From assembly GCA_027603945.1 (NCBI GenBank), contig JADIIU010000076.1, positions 1 to 64,000 on the forward strand: 64,000 nt of DNA. The letters are read 5' to 3'. Shown here piece after piece: positions 55,119-64,000 of the stretch. The stretch is from Terramyces sp. JEL0728. Lineage: Eukaryota; Chytridiomycota; Chytridiomycetes; Rhizophydiales; Terramycetaceae. The notes under the pieces were generated by a model that did no database searches, had not been told where the DNA came from, and saw only the letters and a program-made list of their open reading frames with translations. Both the position numbers and the translations under genes were made by a program. Numbering within the stretch: the stretch's first letter is position 1; each line of letters begins with the position of its first letter.

Positions 55119-56663
55119 ATGGATTACACAGTTGCTGCAGTTTCTACATTAATAGCGATATACGCACTACACAAATTATTAAAAAAGGATCCATATGCGG
55201 ATATCCCTGGCCCTTATGCATTCCCAATAGTCGGCTCAATTCAGACATTCAAGCAATCCCTGGCTGGAAAATCTCACGAACAATGGATGGTTTTTGCTTC
55301 TCAATTCAAAAGGATATTCAAAATAGAGCGATTAGGAGTCACAAACGTAATTATTACAGATGCAGATGAAACTAAACGCATTTTAACCGACACTGATTCA
55401 TTTGTTCGTAGATCTGCAATATTCGCTTTCAAGTAACTTGAATTAATGCAGGGGACTAATGCTGGACCATGCTTTATTTGTATTCGGAACTGGAGATCAG
55501 TGGAAACGGCATCGGAAACTAATTCAACCTGCTTTTGGTCCAACTCATTTGCGCCATGCAGCTCAAACTACAGTGGAGATAATGGAAAAGTTGGATAGAA
55601 TATGGGAATCGAAATTTGTAAAGGAAAAGTCGTTTGATGTTGACGTACATGCCTTGATGAAATCAATTACACTGGATGTCATGTATCTGATATTAATATA
55701 GCGGAAAAGTAGCATTTGGGTATGATATGGAATCGCTTGAAAAGTTTTCCAAAGGTCTGCAAGGTGATTGGCAGGAATATGATATTCTTAGTATCAAAAC
55801 ATTACCTCGCAGAGTAGTATTCCCAGAATTCCTGTGGAAACTGTTTGGGGTTGCTCCAAGTTCAAAGAACATTGTTGATGCAAGGACCAATGTTGAAAAA
55901 ATGCTGACTGGACTATCAAACCAGCGATTAGAAAAGATCAAGAATGGAGAAATTAACCAAGAAAATTGGAAGATGGATGTGTTGCAACGGTTACTTATTT
56001 CGCAAGAACAAGGATCGCTTACCAGAAATGAAATATTTGGAGAGCTGCTTGGATTTATTTTGGCAGGGCATGAGTACTTTTGTTTCTAACCTAGAACATC
56101 TTCAAATACGCTATCTTTTGCCATGCTTGAATTGGCCAGAAATCCTGATGTTGCAGAAAAGCTCTATGAAGAACTGGACAGTGTCGATCTGTCCAATAGC
56201 GAAAACATCATTGAATTACTGTCATCCTTGAAATACTTGGACAAGTTCTTGAAGGAAGTACAAAGAAGACACTCTATAGTAGGAGCATTGGGCAGGGAAA
56301 CCACCAAAGATGTTCAAGTATGCGGCCATCATCTGCCAAAAGGAACCAGAGTCCAGTTGTACTTGCGAGCGATCCATATGAACCCGGATTACTATGAAGA
56401 CCCTGAAAAGTTCAATGTGGATAGATGGGACAAGGAAATCAAGCCAAATGCATTTGCACCATTTGGAGACGGGCCACACAACTGTATCGGGCAGAAACTA
56501 GCTGTAATTGAAACCAAGGTAAATCATATTAACATAGATTGCATTAATTCATGTAATTCAAAAGTACAAGTTTGCTATTATCCCGGATTTTGAGATTGAT
56601 TTGATCTCTGTGATTACAATGACTTTTAAAACTGGTTTGATGATGACTGTTTCCAAGCGGTAG
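55119..56663 (+). CDS. Cytochrome P450 monooxygenase
   Basis: Microsomal haem monooxygenase of 488 residues. An N-terminal membrane helix (YTVAAVSTLIAIYALHKLL) and the hinge DIPGPYAFPIVG are followed by the I-helix AGHETSSN, the K-helix ExxR in LKEVQRRHS, and the haem-ligand loop FAPFGDGPHNCIGQKLA. Introns: 55433-55451, 55683-55701, 56073-56093 and 56519-56537. The third interrupts the oxygen-activating AGxET motif, restored only by splicing. The family and substrate cannot be assigned from motifs alone. Confidence 0.95.
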
Positions 56664-56878
56664 ATTTCAAATATATCTTATTCGCAACAAAGGATTTTTA
56701 TTTATTATTGCCTCCTATGCTAGTTTCTTTACACGATCTAAATCTCCACATTTGAATTGGAAATTTAGAAATTAGATAACATGAATTGGCTGAAAGAGAA
56801 TTTAATGTGAAATATAATGAAATATGACTCTTGATAAATTCGACATTAGATCAAGATGCTTGTTTTCAAATAATATAT

Positions 56879-58273
56879 TTATTTTATGCATATTTCTTTG
56901 TCATCCAGGTACCACATTCCGTACTGACTCAGTTCGTTTGTTTTGACGGCAAATGAATTGCGGAATGGGTTTGATGCTATATTTGGATGGAACATGATTG
57001 GTAGTTTTGAAGGAACAGCACGGTTCTTTGAAAAGTGCGGATCATGCACAAGTCGATGATATTCATGCACACTCGTTGCATCAATAAATGATGGTGTAGC
57101 ATGGTTGTATATTAAATCAGTTAATATTGCCGGATTGTAGAATTGATAGATATCCAGCAACCTTACTTTTATAGCATTGGGATTGGCTGTAAAGTTGGTG
57201 ATTTTATCTTCTACCCCTTTTTCAGGGCAAAAAGGTTTAGACTGCTTTGTTCTGGGTATACATCTTGGCAATTGGCCAACTATTTGAACAGGCATTAGTT
57301 TTTCAAATATATGATCGACCCCGTCTTGATCGTTGAAGCCCTCCAGCATTGCCTCATGCAGTTTTTTATATAATGTGATTGTATTGCTTGTTGGTTTGGC
57401 GTAGAATAGTCCACCGCATATTTTTGGTACGTATGCACCTCCTTCATATGGATCGCCCAGAAACGGATGCGCTTTCCTTGGATCCATTGAATAAACTACA
57501 TCTGGTTCTATTTTTAACAGCGGGTCTTTTTCGAGTTCAAGAGCATTGTCGTATTTAGCATCAAATTTCTTGTAGTCATCTGGTTTATAAAACTTGTCGC
57601 CAGTCCAAAGATGAGCAATGAAGCGAAATATCCCTTGTCCATTAGGCTTCCAGTCTTTCCCAATCACTGTGTTTCCAGTAAATTCTTCTTTTCCAAGACC
57701 ATTATTTGCAGTGATTACTTGCCAAGGGTTTCTGTTGAATACCACATCGCTATCAGCAAACACAAACCCAACTTTGATAGTTTCCAACAAATGAACAAAT
57801 AACAACGGCCTTAGTGCCATAATCTCGTAGAATTGCTCTTTAGTTGGCCTGGTAATCAGTCCAGACATGAATTTCTCTTCCGCGTAGATCCCAACTTTCT
57901 TTATTTCCGGTATAGTCTCTGCTATTTTATCAAGCGATAGTTCAACTTGTTTGTCCATTGCCCAGATAATGATGTATTCAAACATCTTGGGATCTACTTT
58001 TTGGATTGAGCAGACCAAGTTCTTGAAGAAGGATAAATATCCTGAACTGACCGATATTATCATTGTAACTTTGTTGTTGGAATGTCTATCAAAGAATTTT
58101 ACTTGTGATTCGACCGAGCTGTTTCCCCGCACCATGGAAAACTTTGTTTTAATTACATCAGTATTGATTACAGTTGATTTTTCAATATTTGATTTTGCTG
58201 AATATACAAATAGACTGGTGAAAATTAGCAGACACCAGACTAATAAGGACAGAAGGAACCTTTTGTGCAGCAT
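56879..58273 (-). CDS. Type II membrane glycosyltransferase (Nucleotid_trans family)
   Basis: A 464-residue Golgi-type protein: short basic start (MLHKRF), signal anchor (LLSLLVWCLLIFTSLFVYSA), then a GT-A catalytic domain. The metal-binding DxD appears in GFVFADSDVVFNRNPW, and GGLFYAKPTSNTI and NDQDGVD are typical of the Nucleotid_trans group. Donor and acceptor sugars are unknown. Intronless. A second glycosyltransferase lies at 59741, separated by a 7TM gene. Confidence 0.82.
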   Translation of the reverse strand: MLHKRFLLSLLVWCLLIFTSLFVYSAKSNIEKSTVINTDVIKTKFSMVRGNSSVESQVKFFDRHSNNKVTMIISVSSGYLSFFKNLVCSIQKVDPKMFEYIIIWAMDKQVELSLDKIAETIPEIKKVGIYAEEKFMSGLITRPTKEQFYEIMALRPLLFVHLLETIKVGFVFADSDVVFNRNPWQVITANNGLGKEEFTGNTVIGKDWKPNGQGIFRFIAHLWTGDKFYKPDDYKKFDAKYDNALELEKDPLLKIEPDVVYSMDPRKAHPFLGDPYEGGAYVPKICGGLFYAKPTSNTITLYKKLHEAMLEGFNDQDGVDHIFEKLMPVQIVGQLPRCIPRTKQSKPFCPEKGVEDKITNFTANPNAIKVRLLDIYQFYNPAILTDLIYNHATPSFIDATSVHEYHRLVHDPHFSKNRAVPSKLPIMFHPNIASNPFRNSFAVKTNELSQYGMWYLDDKEICIK

Positions 58274-58421
58274 TTGTATTTTGAAAAAAAGTTGAAATTT
58301 GCTAACTTGGCACCACTCTATGAAGCTACAGGCTGTTGCAAATCCGCTAGCCCAATTGCGATCGTAGTTTGCTTATAATGTTGCTCACCAGTAGCAACGT
58401 GTTAAAATCCAAACCAACTCT

Positions 58422-59478
58422 TTATTTCTCAAATTTCTCTGATGTAGTCCTTGGAAGCGTTGGAGAAAATACGTCCACTTCTGCTTTGGCAAAAACATCA
58501 TTTACTATTGGTCTGGGTTCATTATGCATGGATTTCTTTACAGACATCCCACGAGATTCGCTGTTAGAAGATCCAGTTGGTCTGAATTAATAATATTTAC
58601 CTGTTTGATTCCAAGAGTTCTTTCGAGCCAACAAAACTGCTATGTACAAACACAAATATAGATACACTCTGAGAATAATATTGCGCGACTAGATTAGCTA
58701 TTCTGTACATATAGCGGTGAAGGATAGCGGCGAATTGTCGGTATTAGAAAAGCAGGCTAGTGCAGCAAACAAGGAGAATATCTTTAGAGAAACCAGCAAC
58801 ATATAGTCCACCAATTTGTGCTTGAGATACAATTCTTTAACAATTTCAAATCCTTTCTTTTCCGACCCCAGTTTTTGGGCGATTTGATAGAGGAAATACA
58901 AAGAAGCGCTGGAAAAGCTGCCGGCTTCAATCACATTCGATATAGCAATCACGATGTTTGACAGCTACCGTTAATCGCAGCGCAACCTTGACGGCTGGCA
59001 AGTGAAACAAATTGATGTTTTCCGCTTCCATTAAAAATTGATAATTTAGGTACTGTCTAACTATTTGGTACAAACGGCCTATAATTGCCAGTCCCATAAC
59101 TGCAACTATTACGCGGTACTTGGATACACTAATATCCTACATTAGCAGACGGTATACTTTTGCCATCACTGGAATGCGGATAATTATCACGAGAAAAACC
59201 AGTATGGAGGCTAGTGAGTTAAATCCTGTCCCTAATAGCAAAGTTAGTGCCTGATTTGAAAGTACATTTCCATATGGCGACACAATTATATCGGCAAACG
59301 CAATGGTGGTCAGTATAGATAGTAAATTTGCTATTGCTGCTCCAACAGATAACACACTGATTTTCGACAGCTTGTCCCTCGCGTTAACATACAGTATATG
59401 GTATATTCCCATATTACGTTGTAGGCCAAAGGTAACGAGCACAATCGATGGAGCTACAAAGGCATTCAGTGCATTCAT
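58422..59478 (-). CDS. Seven-transmembrane protein with Ser-rich cytoplasmic tail
   Basis: A 324-residue polytopic protein assembled from five exons; seven hydrophobic helices are followed by a tail of about 60 residues rich in Ser, Lys and Pro (RPTGSSNSESRGMSVKK), ending PRTTSEKFEK. The pattern suggests a receptor, but I recognise no specific family. Introns: 59137-59157 (21 nt), 58965-58986 (22), 58689-58708 (20) and 58582-58600 (19); removal gives one continuous frame. Without the last two the protein would end at the seventh helix, so the tail is visible only after splicing. Confidence 0.72.
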
Positions 59479-59740
59479 ATTTTGTAAGTGGTGACGTGTA
59501 AAACTTGCCTCTCATTGTCAAGTATGGCCCTTGATTGGTACTACAATAGTACCATATGTAAAGGTACCATGTATTTGGAGCATCTTATCTAATGGCTTTC
59601 ACGGTGTCTTGGCAAGGGGAGGAATGAAAACAACTCTAGTTTATTTCTATCAAGAGAGCAAAGAGATTTCCAATCTCATCTTCATTACACGACCCCTAAC
59701 CTTGCAGAGTGTAACGATAACTCTGCCTTGATCCAAATTA

Positions 59741-60694
59741 TCAAGATATCATGAATTCATAAAAGTATGCCAAGTAAGAGTACCAGCCATCTCCCATACA
59801 CAGTCTGGGGTATTTCGACAGCTTAATAATCGGCGCTTCATCAAACTGACCAGACTTTAACAGCGCAACTGCTTTGCCAACTTTGAAATTGCCGCGCTGT
59901 AAATGCAAATACGGCGTGTCTTCTGCCTTCAAATACGTAATCTTGTAATCAGCATCTTTGCTTTGAAGTACTTTTTGAGCCGCTAAATGCATAGTTAAAT
60001 AATCTAGAGGCTCTATTTTTTGAGTGTTTGCATTATCTTGGATATATTTAACATAGCCATCCACTGTATCAAAATCGTTGATTTTATAAAATTCCGTTTT
60101 CCAGTCTTTGATAAACTTTGAATTGGGTATACTTGCAAGGAACCAGTTTTCTATAACCGGATACTCACTATTGGTTGTGAATTTAGCGAGGTAGTAGCCT
60201 ATAAATTCACTTTGATCATGGTGCTGGTATGCGTTGATCCAATTGATAGGAGAGTGAAGTATAATCGATGAATCCAGCCATATTCCTCCATACTTTTCCA
60301 AAACAGCTAACCGAATAAAATCACTGGTTCGTTGTGGATTATCGGCATATTTTAATTTAAATACATCTTGAAATTCTGGATCACTTGGTGTGATTACCCT
60401 AATTTCATAGTCAGTGGATAACTTCCAGCTATCCATAAACTTTTGAATATCGGGAGGAATATTACTGTTACTCCAGTACGTCCAAATGATGTTTGGAATT
60501 GAGCTAGTTTGTTTCGTGCCATACTTTAGTTCCACGTACTCTCTAGCTTTCATATGCTGGTACTTGTTTACATGGTAATCAATATAACTCGTTTCTGCTA
60601 ACTGAAATCCAAATACAATCAGCGCAGTTAGTATTACAAGTGATCCACAGATAATTAATATATGTTTGCGGACAGTTTTTGGCCTGAAATTCAT
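59741..60694 (-). CDS. Type II membrane glycosyltransferase, GT32/capsular-synthesis-like
   Basis: A 317-residue protein with an N-terminal anchor (HILIICGSLVILTALIVFGF) and the motifs SIPNIIWTYWSN and TSDFIRLAVLEKYGGIWLDS, typical of the DXD sugar transferases related to Och1/GT32 and capsular polysaccharide synthesis proteins. The DxD position reads LDSS, with only the first Asp obvious. Likely Golgi-located. The ATG at 60694 is the first in frame. Intronless. Confidence 0.82.
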   Translation of the reverse strand: MNFRPKTVRKHILIICGSLVILTALIVFGFQLAETSYIDYHVNKYQHMKAREYVELKYGTKQTSSIPNIIWTYWSNSNIPPDIQKFMDSWKLSTDYEIRVITPSDPEFQDVFKLKYADNPQRTSDFIRLAVLEKYGGIWLDSSIILHSPINWINAYQHHDQSEFIGYYLAKFTTNSEYPVIENWFLASIPNSKFIKDWKTEFYKINDFDTVDGYVKYIQDNANTQKIEPLDYLTMHLAAQKVLQSKDADYKITYLKAEDTPYLHLQRGNFKVGKAVALLKSGQFDEAPIIKLSKYPRLCMGDGWYSYLAYFYEFMIS

Positions 60695-60809
60695 TTTTAA
60701 GAGTGAGATTTGCTGGAAAACAACTAAACTTGATTTGCCGCTCACACACCTTGAAAAAGAAAATTGGCAGCAATGACTTTGATATTAATGGTTTATTGGG
60801 TAACAACAT

Positions 60810-61202
60810 CTACACTTTTTCATTGACCTCAATGATCTTTGCTTCCATTTCACTTGCTAGTTTCTTGCTTTTGCTGCCATAAATTATACCGTGTTTCGTT
60901 ATTTCTACATCCCCACCACAAGCTTTGACTATTGGAGCAGTGACTAACGCAACAGGTACGGCAACTACGGCGACTGCAGCAGCGACTGCAGCAGCTCCAA
61001 CTGCAACGCCAACAGCTCCAACAACAGTTACAGTTGCAACAGGTACAGCAATAGATGCGGCGACGTTTGGATGCTCTTCAATAAACTTTTGGATAGTTGG
61101 ATTTGATGATTCAAGATGCAGGTGGCCATTTTCAAAATTAATGATGTTTTCTTTTTTTACTGCAGCTTCTAGTTGCTTTTCTTCAAAGTTTTCCTTTTGC
61201 AT
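60810..61202 (-). CDS. Small hydrophobic protein, family member 1
   Basis: A 130-residue protein of unknown function. A charged N-terminus (about 40 residues) is followed by the family motif NPTIQKFIEEHPNVAASIAVP, a 45-residue Ala/Val stretch long enough to cross or loop into a membrane, and the family end GGDVEITKHGIIYGSK, then a Lys/Glu tail. It is divergent from member 2, with 123 bases between the two ATGs, suggesting a shared promoter. The Ala/Val tract is rich in GCx codons and simple-sequence-like. Confidence 0.78.
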   Translation of the reverse strand: MQKENFEEKQLEAAVKKENIINFENGHLHLESSNPTIQKFIEEHPNVAASIAVPVATVTVVGAVGVAVGAAAVAAAVAVVAVPVALVTAPIVKACGGDVEITKHGIIYGSKSKKLASEMEAKIIEVNEKV

Positions 61203-61325
61203 TTCACTGTTCTCTCTCTCGCTCGCAATTTATATTCGTCTGGGGAAACTTTGGTGCAATTTGCCGCACTTTAAGCGACACAGCCGTGTGTACAGAACCT
61301 TTTCCAAATAGAGTAAATCAAAACC

Positions 61326-61712
61326 ATGTCTCTAGAGACGGAATCATACACAGACAACAACCAGCAATCCGCACTCAATTTTAGCCCAGGGGGTTTACAG
61401 CTCCAATCCAAAAACAAGAAAATTCAAGAATATATAGACAAGTACCCTCTTCGAGCAGCTGTTTTATCCATACCAATCCTCGTATTAGTCATAGGAGCTG
61501 CATTAGTAGTCACAGCAGTCGTATTAGCTGGCAGTGCGATATTTGTAATTATTGCGGTTCCAATAGTGTTTGTAGTCGCACCAATTGCAAAACTCTTGGG
61601 TGCGGATATCTCAATAAACAAGAATGGAATTCAATATTGGGGGGATAAAGAACAACCAAAGGAAGAAATTGTCATTCACGAAGATAGTGATTTTGACCAT
61701 AGCGACAATTAA
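61326..61712 (+). CDS. Small hydrophobic protein, family member 2
   Basis: A 128-residue relative of member 1. It carries NKKIQEYIDKYPLRAAVLSIP, about 50 hydrophobic residues rich in Val/Ile, the segment GADISINKNGIQYWGDK, and an acidic end (EIVIHEDSDFDHSDN). Member 3, next door, shares the KYPLRAAVL core and the EDSDFD end, so the two are likely a tandem duplication. No known domain was recognised. Intronless. Confidence 0.8.
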   Translation: MSLETESYTDNNQQSALNFSPGGLQLQSKNKKIQEYIDKYPLRAAVLSIPILVLVIGAALVVTAVVLAGSAIFVIIAVPIVFVVAPIAKLLGADISINKNGIQYWGDKEQPKEEIVIHEDSDFDHSDN

Positions 61713-61810
61713 AGTGTAATATAAATACTTGTCTTTACCTTAATATTCCAATAGAATTCAATTCCTTCAATTACCGAGTTAGAAAGTTTGAAACACAACA
61801 AAAAAGCACA

Positions 61811-62218
61811 ATGCCAATAGAGATACAAGAACCAAAAGAAAATGGTGCACAGCCTGGACTGAGTATCAGCGCTCAAGGAATGCGCATGAGGTCAACCAAC
61901 AAGACAATCCAGAAATTTATAGACAAATATCCACTACGGGCAGCAGTACTTGCAATACCAGTAATCGGACTAGCACTAATTGCAGCAGCGATATTTGTAG
62001 TAGTGGTGTTAATATCAGTTGGATTATTTGTCATTGTTGTAGTACCAGTATCCGTGGTTGGACTTGGATTTGCAAAGTTACTTGGAGTGAATGTAGCTTT
62101 TTCAATGAAAAGGCTGTTTGCGGGTAAGAATAATATTGTGTTTGCAGAAGAGATTATAATCAACGAAGACAGCGATTTTGATTTGGAGAGTATCGGTGAA
62201 TTGGAGGACGATGAATAA
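61811..62218 (+). CDS. Small hydrophobic protein, family member 3
   Basis: A 135-residue protein with NKTIQKFIDKYPLRAAVLAIP, a long Ile/Val stretch, and the acidic end EIIINEDSDFDLESIGE. The GGD-like segment before the tail is replaced by GVNVAFSMKRLFAGK, so this member is diverging at that site. It lies 98 bases after member 2 on the same strand. Intronless; membrane association is inferred from hydrophobicity only. Confidence 0.8.
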   Translation: MPIEIQEPKENGAQPGLSISAQGMRMRSTNKTIQKFIDKYPLRAAVLAIPVIGLALIAAAIFVVVVLISVGLFVIVVVPVSVVGLGFAKLLGVNVAFSMKRLFAGKNNIVFAEEIIINEDSDFDLESIGELEDDE

Positions 62219-62464
62219 ATATATATTAATGCTGGTCTTGTCTATTAATCTGTGTTGGATTCTTAAGTAATGATTTATTGCTGTAGCATTTCTTGGATTC
62301 TTTACCACATACTATAGCATCTCGCTCCTGCTATTCTTTGGCTAAATGCCGGAATTAATATCGACGAATCCCAGGCGAATAGAATTCGTCAACGCAGCGA
62401 ATTTTCACCGAATGTGCTGTGCACTTGAACTATTTAAAGCACAGAAAACAATCAAATAACAAAA

Positions 62465-62761
62465 ATGACTACAATTGATATCAAACAGTCTCCGCTTGAA
62501 ATCCCATCCGAAAAGGCATTTCTTAAAATCGACAGCACTGGAGTCCACTCTTCGAGTCCAGCAACCAAAAGGTTTATTGAAGATCATCCTATACTAGCTA
62601 CTGCTGCTGCTATCCCAGTTGGTGCCGTAATTGCAGTTGGCGCAGTTGCAGTCGCTGGTGCTGCTGTCATTGCCAGTCCCATTATATATGCAATGGGGGG
62701 AAAGGTAGAATACAAGAAGGGTGGTATAATAATTGGAGGGCAAGAGCCTGAATCAAAATAA
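62465..62761 (+). CDS. Small hydrophobic protein, family member 4
   Basis: The shortest of the clu­ster at 98 residues. It has SPATKRFIEDHPILATAAAIP, an Ala/Val/Gly stretch of about 30 residues, and GGKVEYKKGGIIIGGQ near the end, close to the corresponding segment of member 1. The acidic tail of members 2 and 3 is missing. ATG is preceded by an AAC-rich leader (ATAACAAAA). Function unknown. Confidence 0.78.
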   Translation: MTTIDIKQSPLEIPSEKAFLKIDSTGVHSSSPATKRFIEDHPILATAAAIPVGAVIAVGAVAVAGAAVIASPIIYAMGGKVEYKKGGIIIGGQEPESK

Positions 62762-62860
62762 TTGTATATACACTCTTTTTTAGACACAATCTCGTAAAAG
62801 AACAAATACGCAGTTAAATCAAGAAACATTGTTATCGAGATCAAATATACATGTATTTTA

Positions 62861-63454
62861 TTAATTTTTCTGTCTTTTACTTGGATCTAGCATTAGTAAT
62901 ACTTACCATCGCTGTGTTCGGCTGCTCGTTTTGGCGGTCCTGGAGGTGGTCGTGGCATCATTCCAGGTGGAAACATTGGACGGCCATCTGGGAATGTAGG
63001 CATAGGCATACCTGGTGGCATTGGCATACCTGGAGGCATTGGCATCCCAGGCGGAAGTGGCATTCCTGGTGGTATTGGAAATGGTGGACGCATACCAGGA
63101 GGTAGAGGCATTCCAGGCGGTATAGGAAACGGCGGTCTCATACCTGGAGGAACCATACCAGGCGGAAACGGCATAGGAGGTCTCTGCCTGTTCTTTCCAG
63201 GGATAATCAACTCTGGAAACCCTCCCAATCCAGCGTAAACATACGCCTTGGTGATATTATTGACAACTTGTTGTACCTTGTATCCATCTATTTCTGAAAA
63301 GTAATTCTGAACATGCATTTTATGTTTCCAACCTGCGTTGTGATCTTTTCTTACTCTAGGCGAGTCGTGTGTAAGGTAAATGTCGCAATAATCTATTATT
63401 AGTATGGAAATAACCGCAGTAATACTATGGTTAGCAGATTCTTACTTTTGGCAT
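62861..63454 (-). CDS. YHC1: U1 snRNP protein C
   Basis: Zinc-finger protein that stabilises pairing of U1 snRNA with the 5' splice site. The spliced 176-residue product starts [20 protein letters not shown], with zinc ligands C6, C9, H24 and H30. A helical part (VQNYFSEIDGYKVQQVV) is followed by a long Pro/Gly/Met-rich tail with repeated PPGM units, as in U1-C. Introns: 63425-63445 (21 nt), 63393-63414 (22) and 62887-62906 (20). The first two enclose a 10-base exon, TATTACTGCG, encoding part of the first Cys motif. Confidence 0.95.
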
Positions 63455-63703
63455 TAGAAAAAAGATCTCGAAAAATTTGAATTTCGACTTTTGTTTCAGT
63501 GCAACAGCAAAAAGTTATTGGAATTCAAGTTGTACAGCTGTCCTGCGTATGATTTACCCTTTCGTATCATGAATTGAATGGTCCCACCCACGGATCTCTA
63601 TCAGATAATCTTTACTAAATAATATGAAATTGTTCATACCAGATAGTTATATGGCTAATTCAAAATGAGAGCAGCAAACAAGTAATGTATACAAATAAAT
63701 TTA

Positions 63704-64000
<297 letters not shown>

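Noticed and set aside
62940..63180. Repeated Gly/Pro-type triplets as a possible CRISPR or minisatellite
   Set aside because: They encode the Pro/Gly/Met-rich tail of U1-C; no spacers or regular repeat-spacer pattern exist.

Overview
This window is nuclear DNA of a fungus, probably an early-diverging (non-Dikarya) lineage. Fungal signs are a velvet-domain protein, a CBM1-bearing GH6 cellulase, a TOK1-like two-pore K+ channel and an Ole1-type desaturase fused to cytochrome b5. An RtcB RNA ligase, a RAP1GDS1-type protein and eIF3h beside these suggest a lineage outside budding yeast and most Dikarya; I cannot name the species. Genes are dense on both strands, and no transposon, tRNA, rRNA or CRISPR array was found.

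The most striking property is intron size. I resolved 86 introns by joining conserved protein segments; all but three are only 19-23 nt long. They start mostly GTA, carry a TAAC/TAAT/TGAC-like branch motif about 4-8 nt before the end, and finish in AG. Two end in TG. Removing them gives coding lengths divisible by three in every gene. Gene coordinates below span introns; intron positions are in the evidence.

Layout. 0-5.6 kb: divergent histone H4/H3 pair, an unknown gene, an FMN-binding protein, eIF3h, a WD40 protein. 5.6-16 kb: Arp2, a 7TM receptor, a DUF1295 membrane protein, an alpha/beta hydrolase lacking its catalytic Ser, an SNG1/DUF3533 protein, a TOK channel, RtcB with an extra N-terminal domain. 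16-28 kb: MATH/BTB, casein kinase 1, Mot1, velvet, HscB, and one member of a small hydrophobic protein family. 28-46 kb: large PAN-like surface protein, BRD8-like bromodomain protein, PPR-like protein, succinyl-CoA ligase alpha, cullin-3, a 7TM protein, RAP1GDS1-like, MAPEG, a decayed F-box/ankyrin gene, a second MATH/BTB, a ZZ/EF-hand protein. 46-56.7 kb: desaturase, GH6 cellulase, GH1 beta-glucosidase, ACSF3, HADH, Erv2, Mog1, P450. 56.9-64 kb: two glycosyltransferases around a 7TM protein, four more members of the small hydrophobic family, U1-C, and the end of a second histone H3.

Likely functional links: GH6 plus GH1 take cellulose to cellobiose and glucose; cullin-3 could use MATH/BTB proteins as substrate adaptors; ACSF3, HADH, the desaturase and succinyl-CoA ligase belong to fatty-acid and mitochondrial metabolism; U1-C is part of the machinery that must recognise the miniature introns. 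The five small Ala/Val/Ile-rich proteins are the best candidate for an undescribed family.
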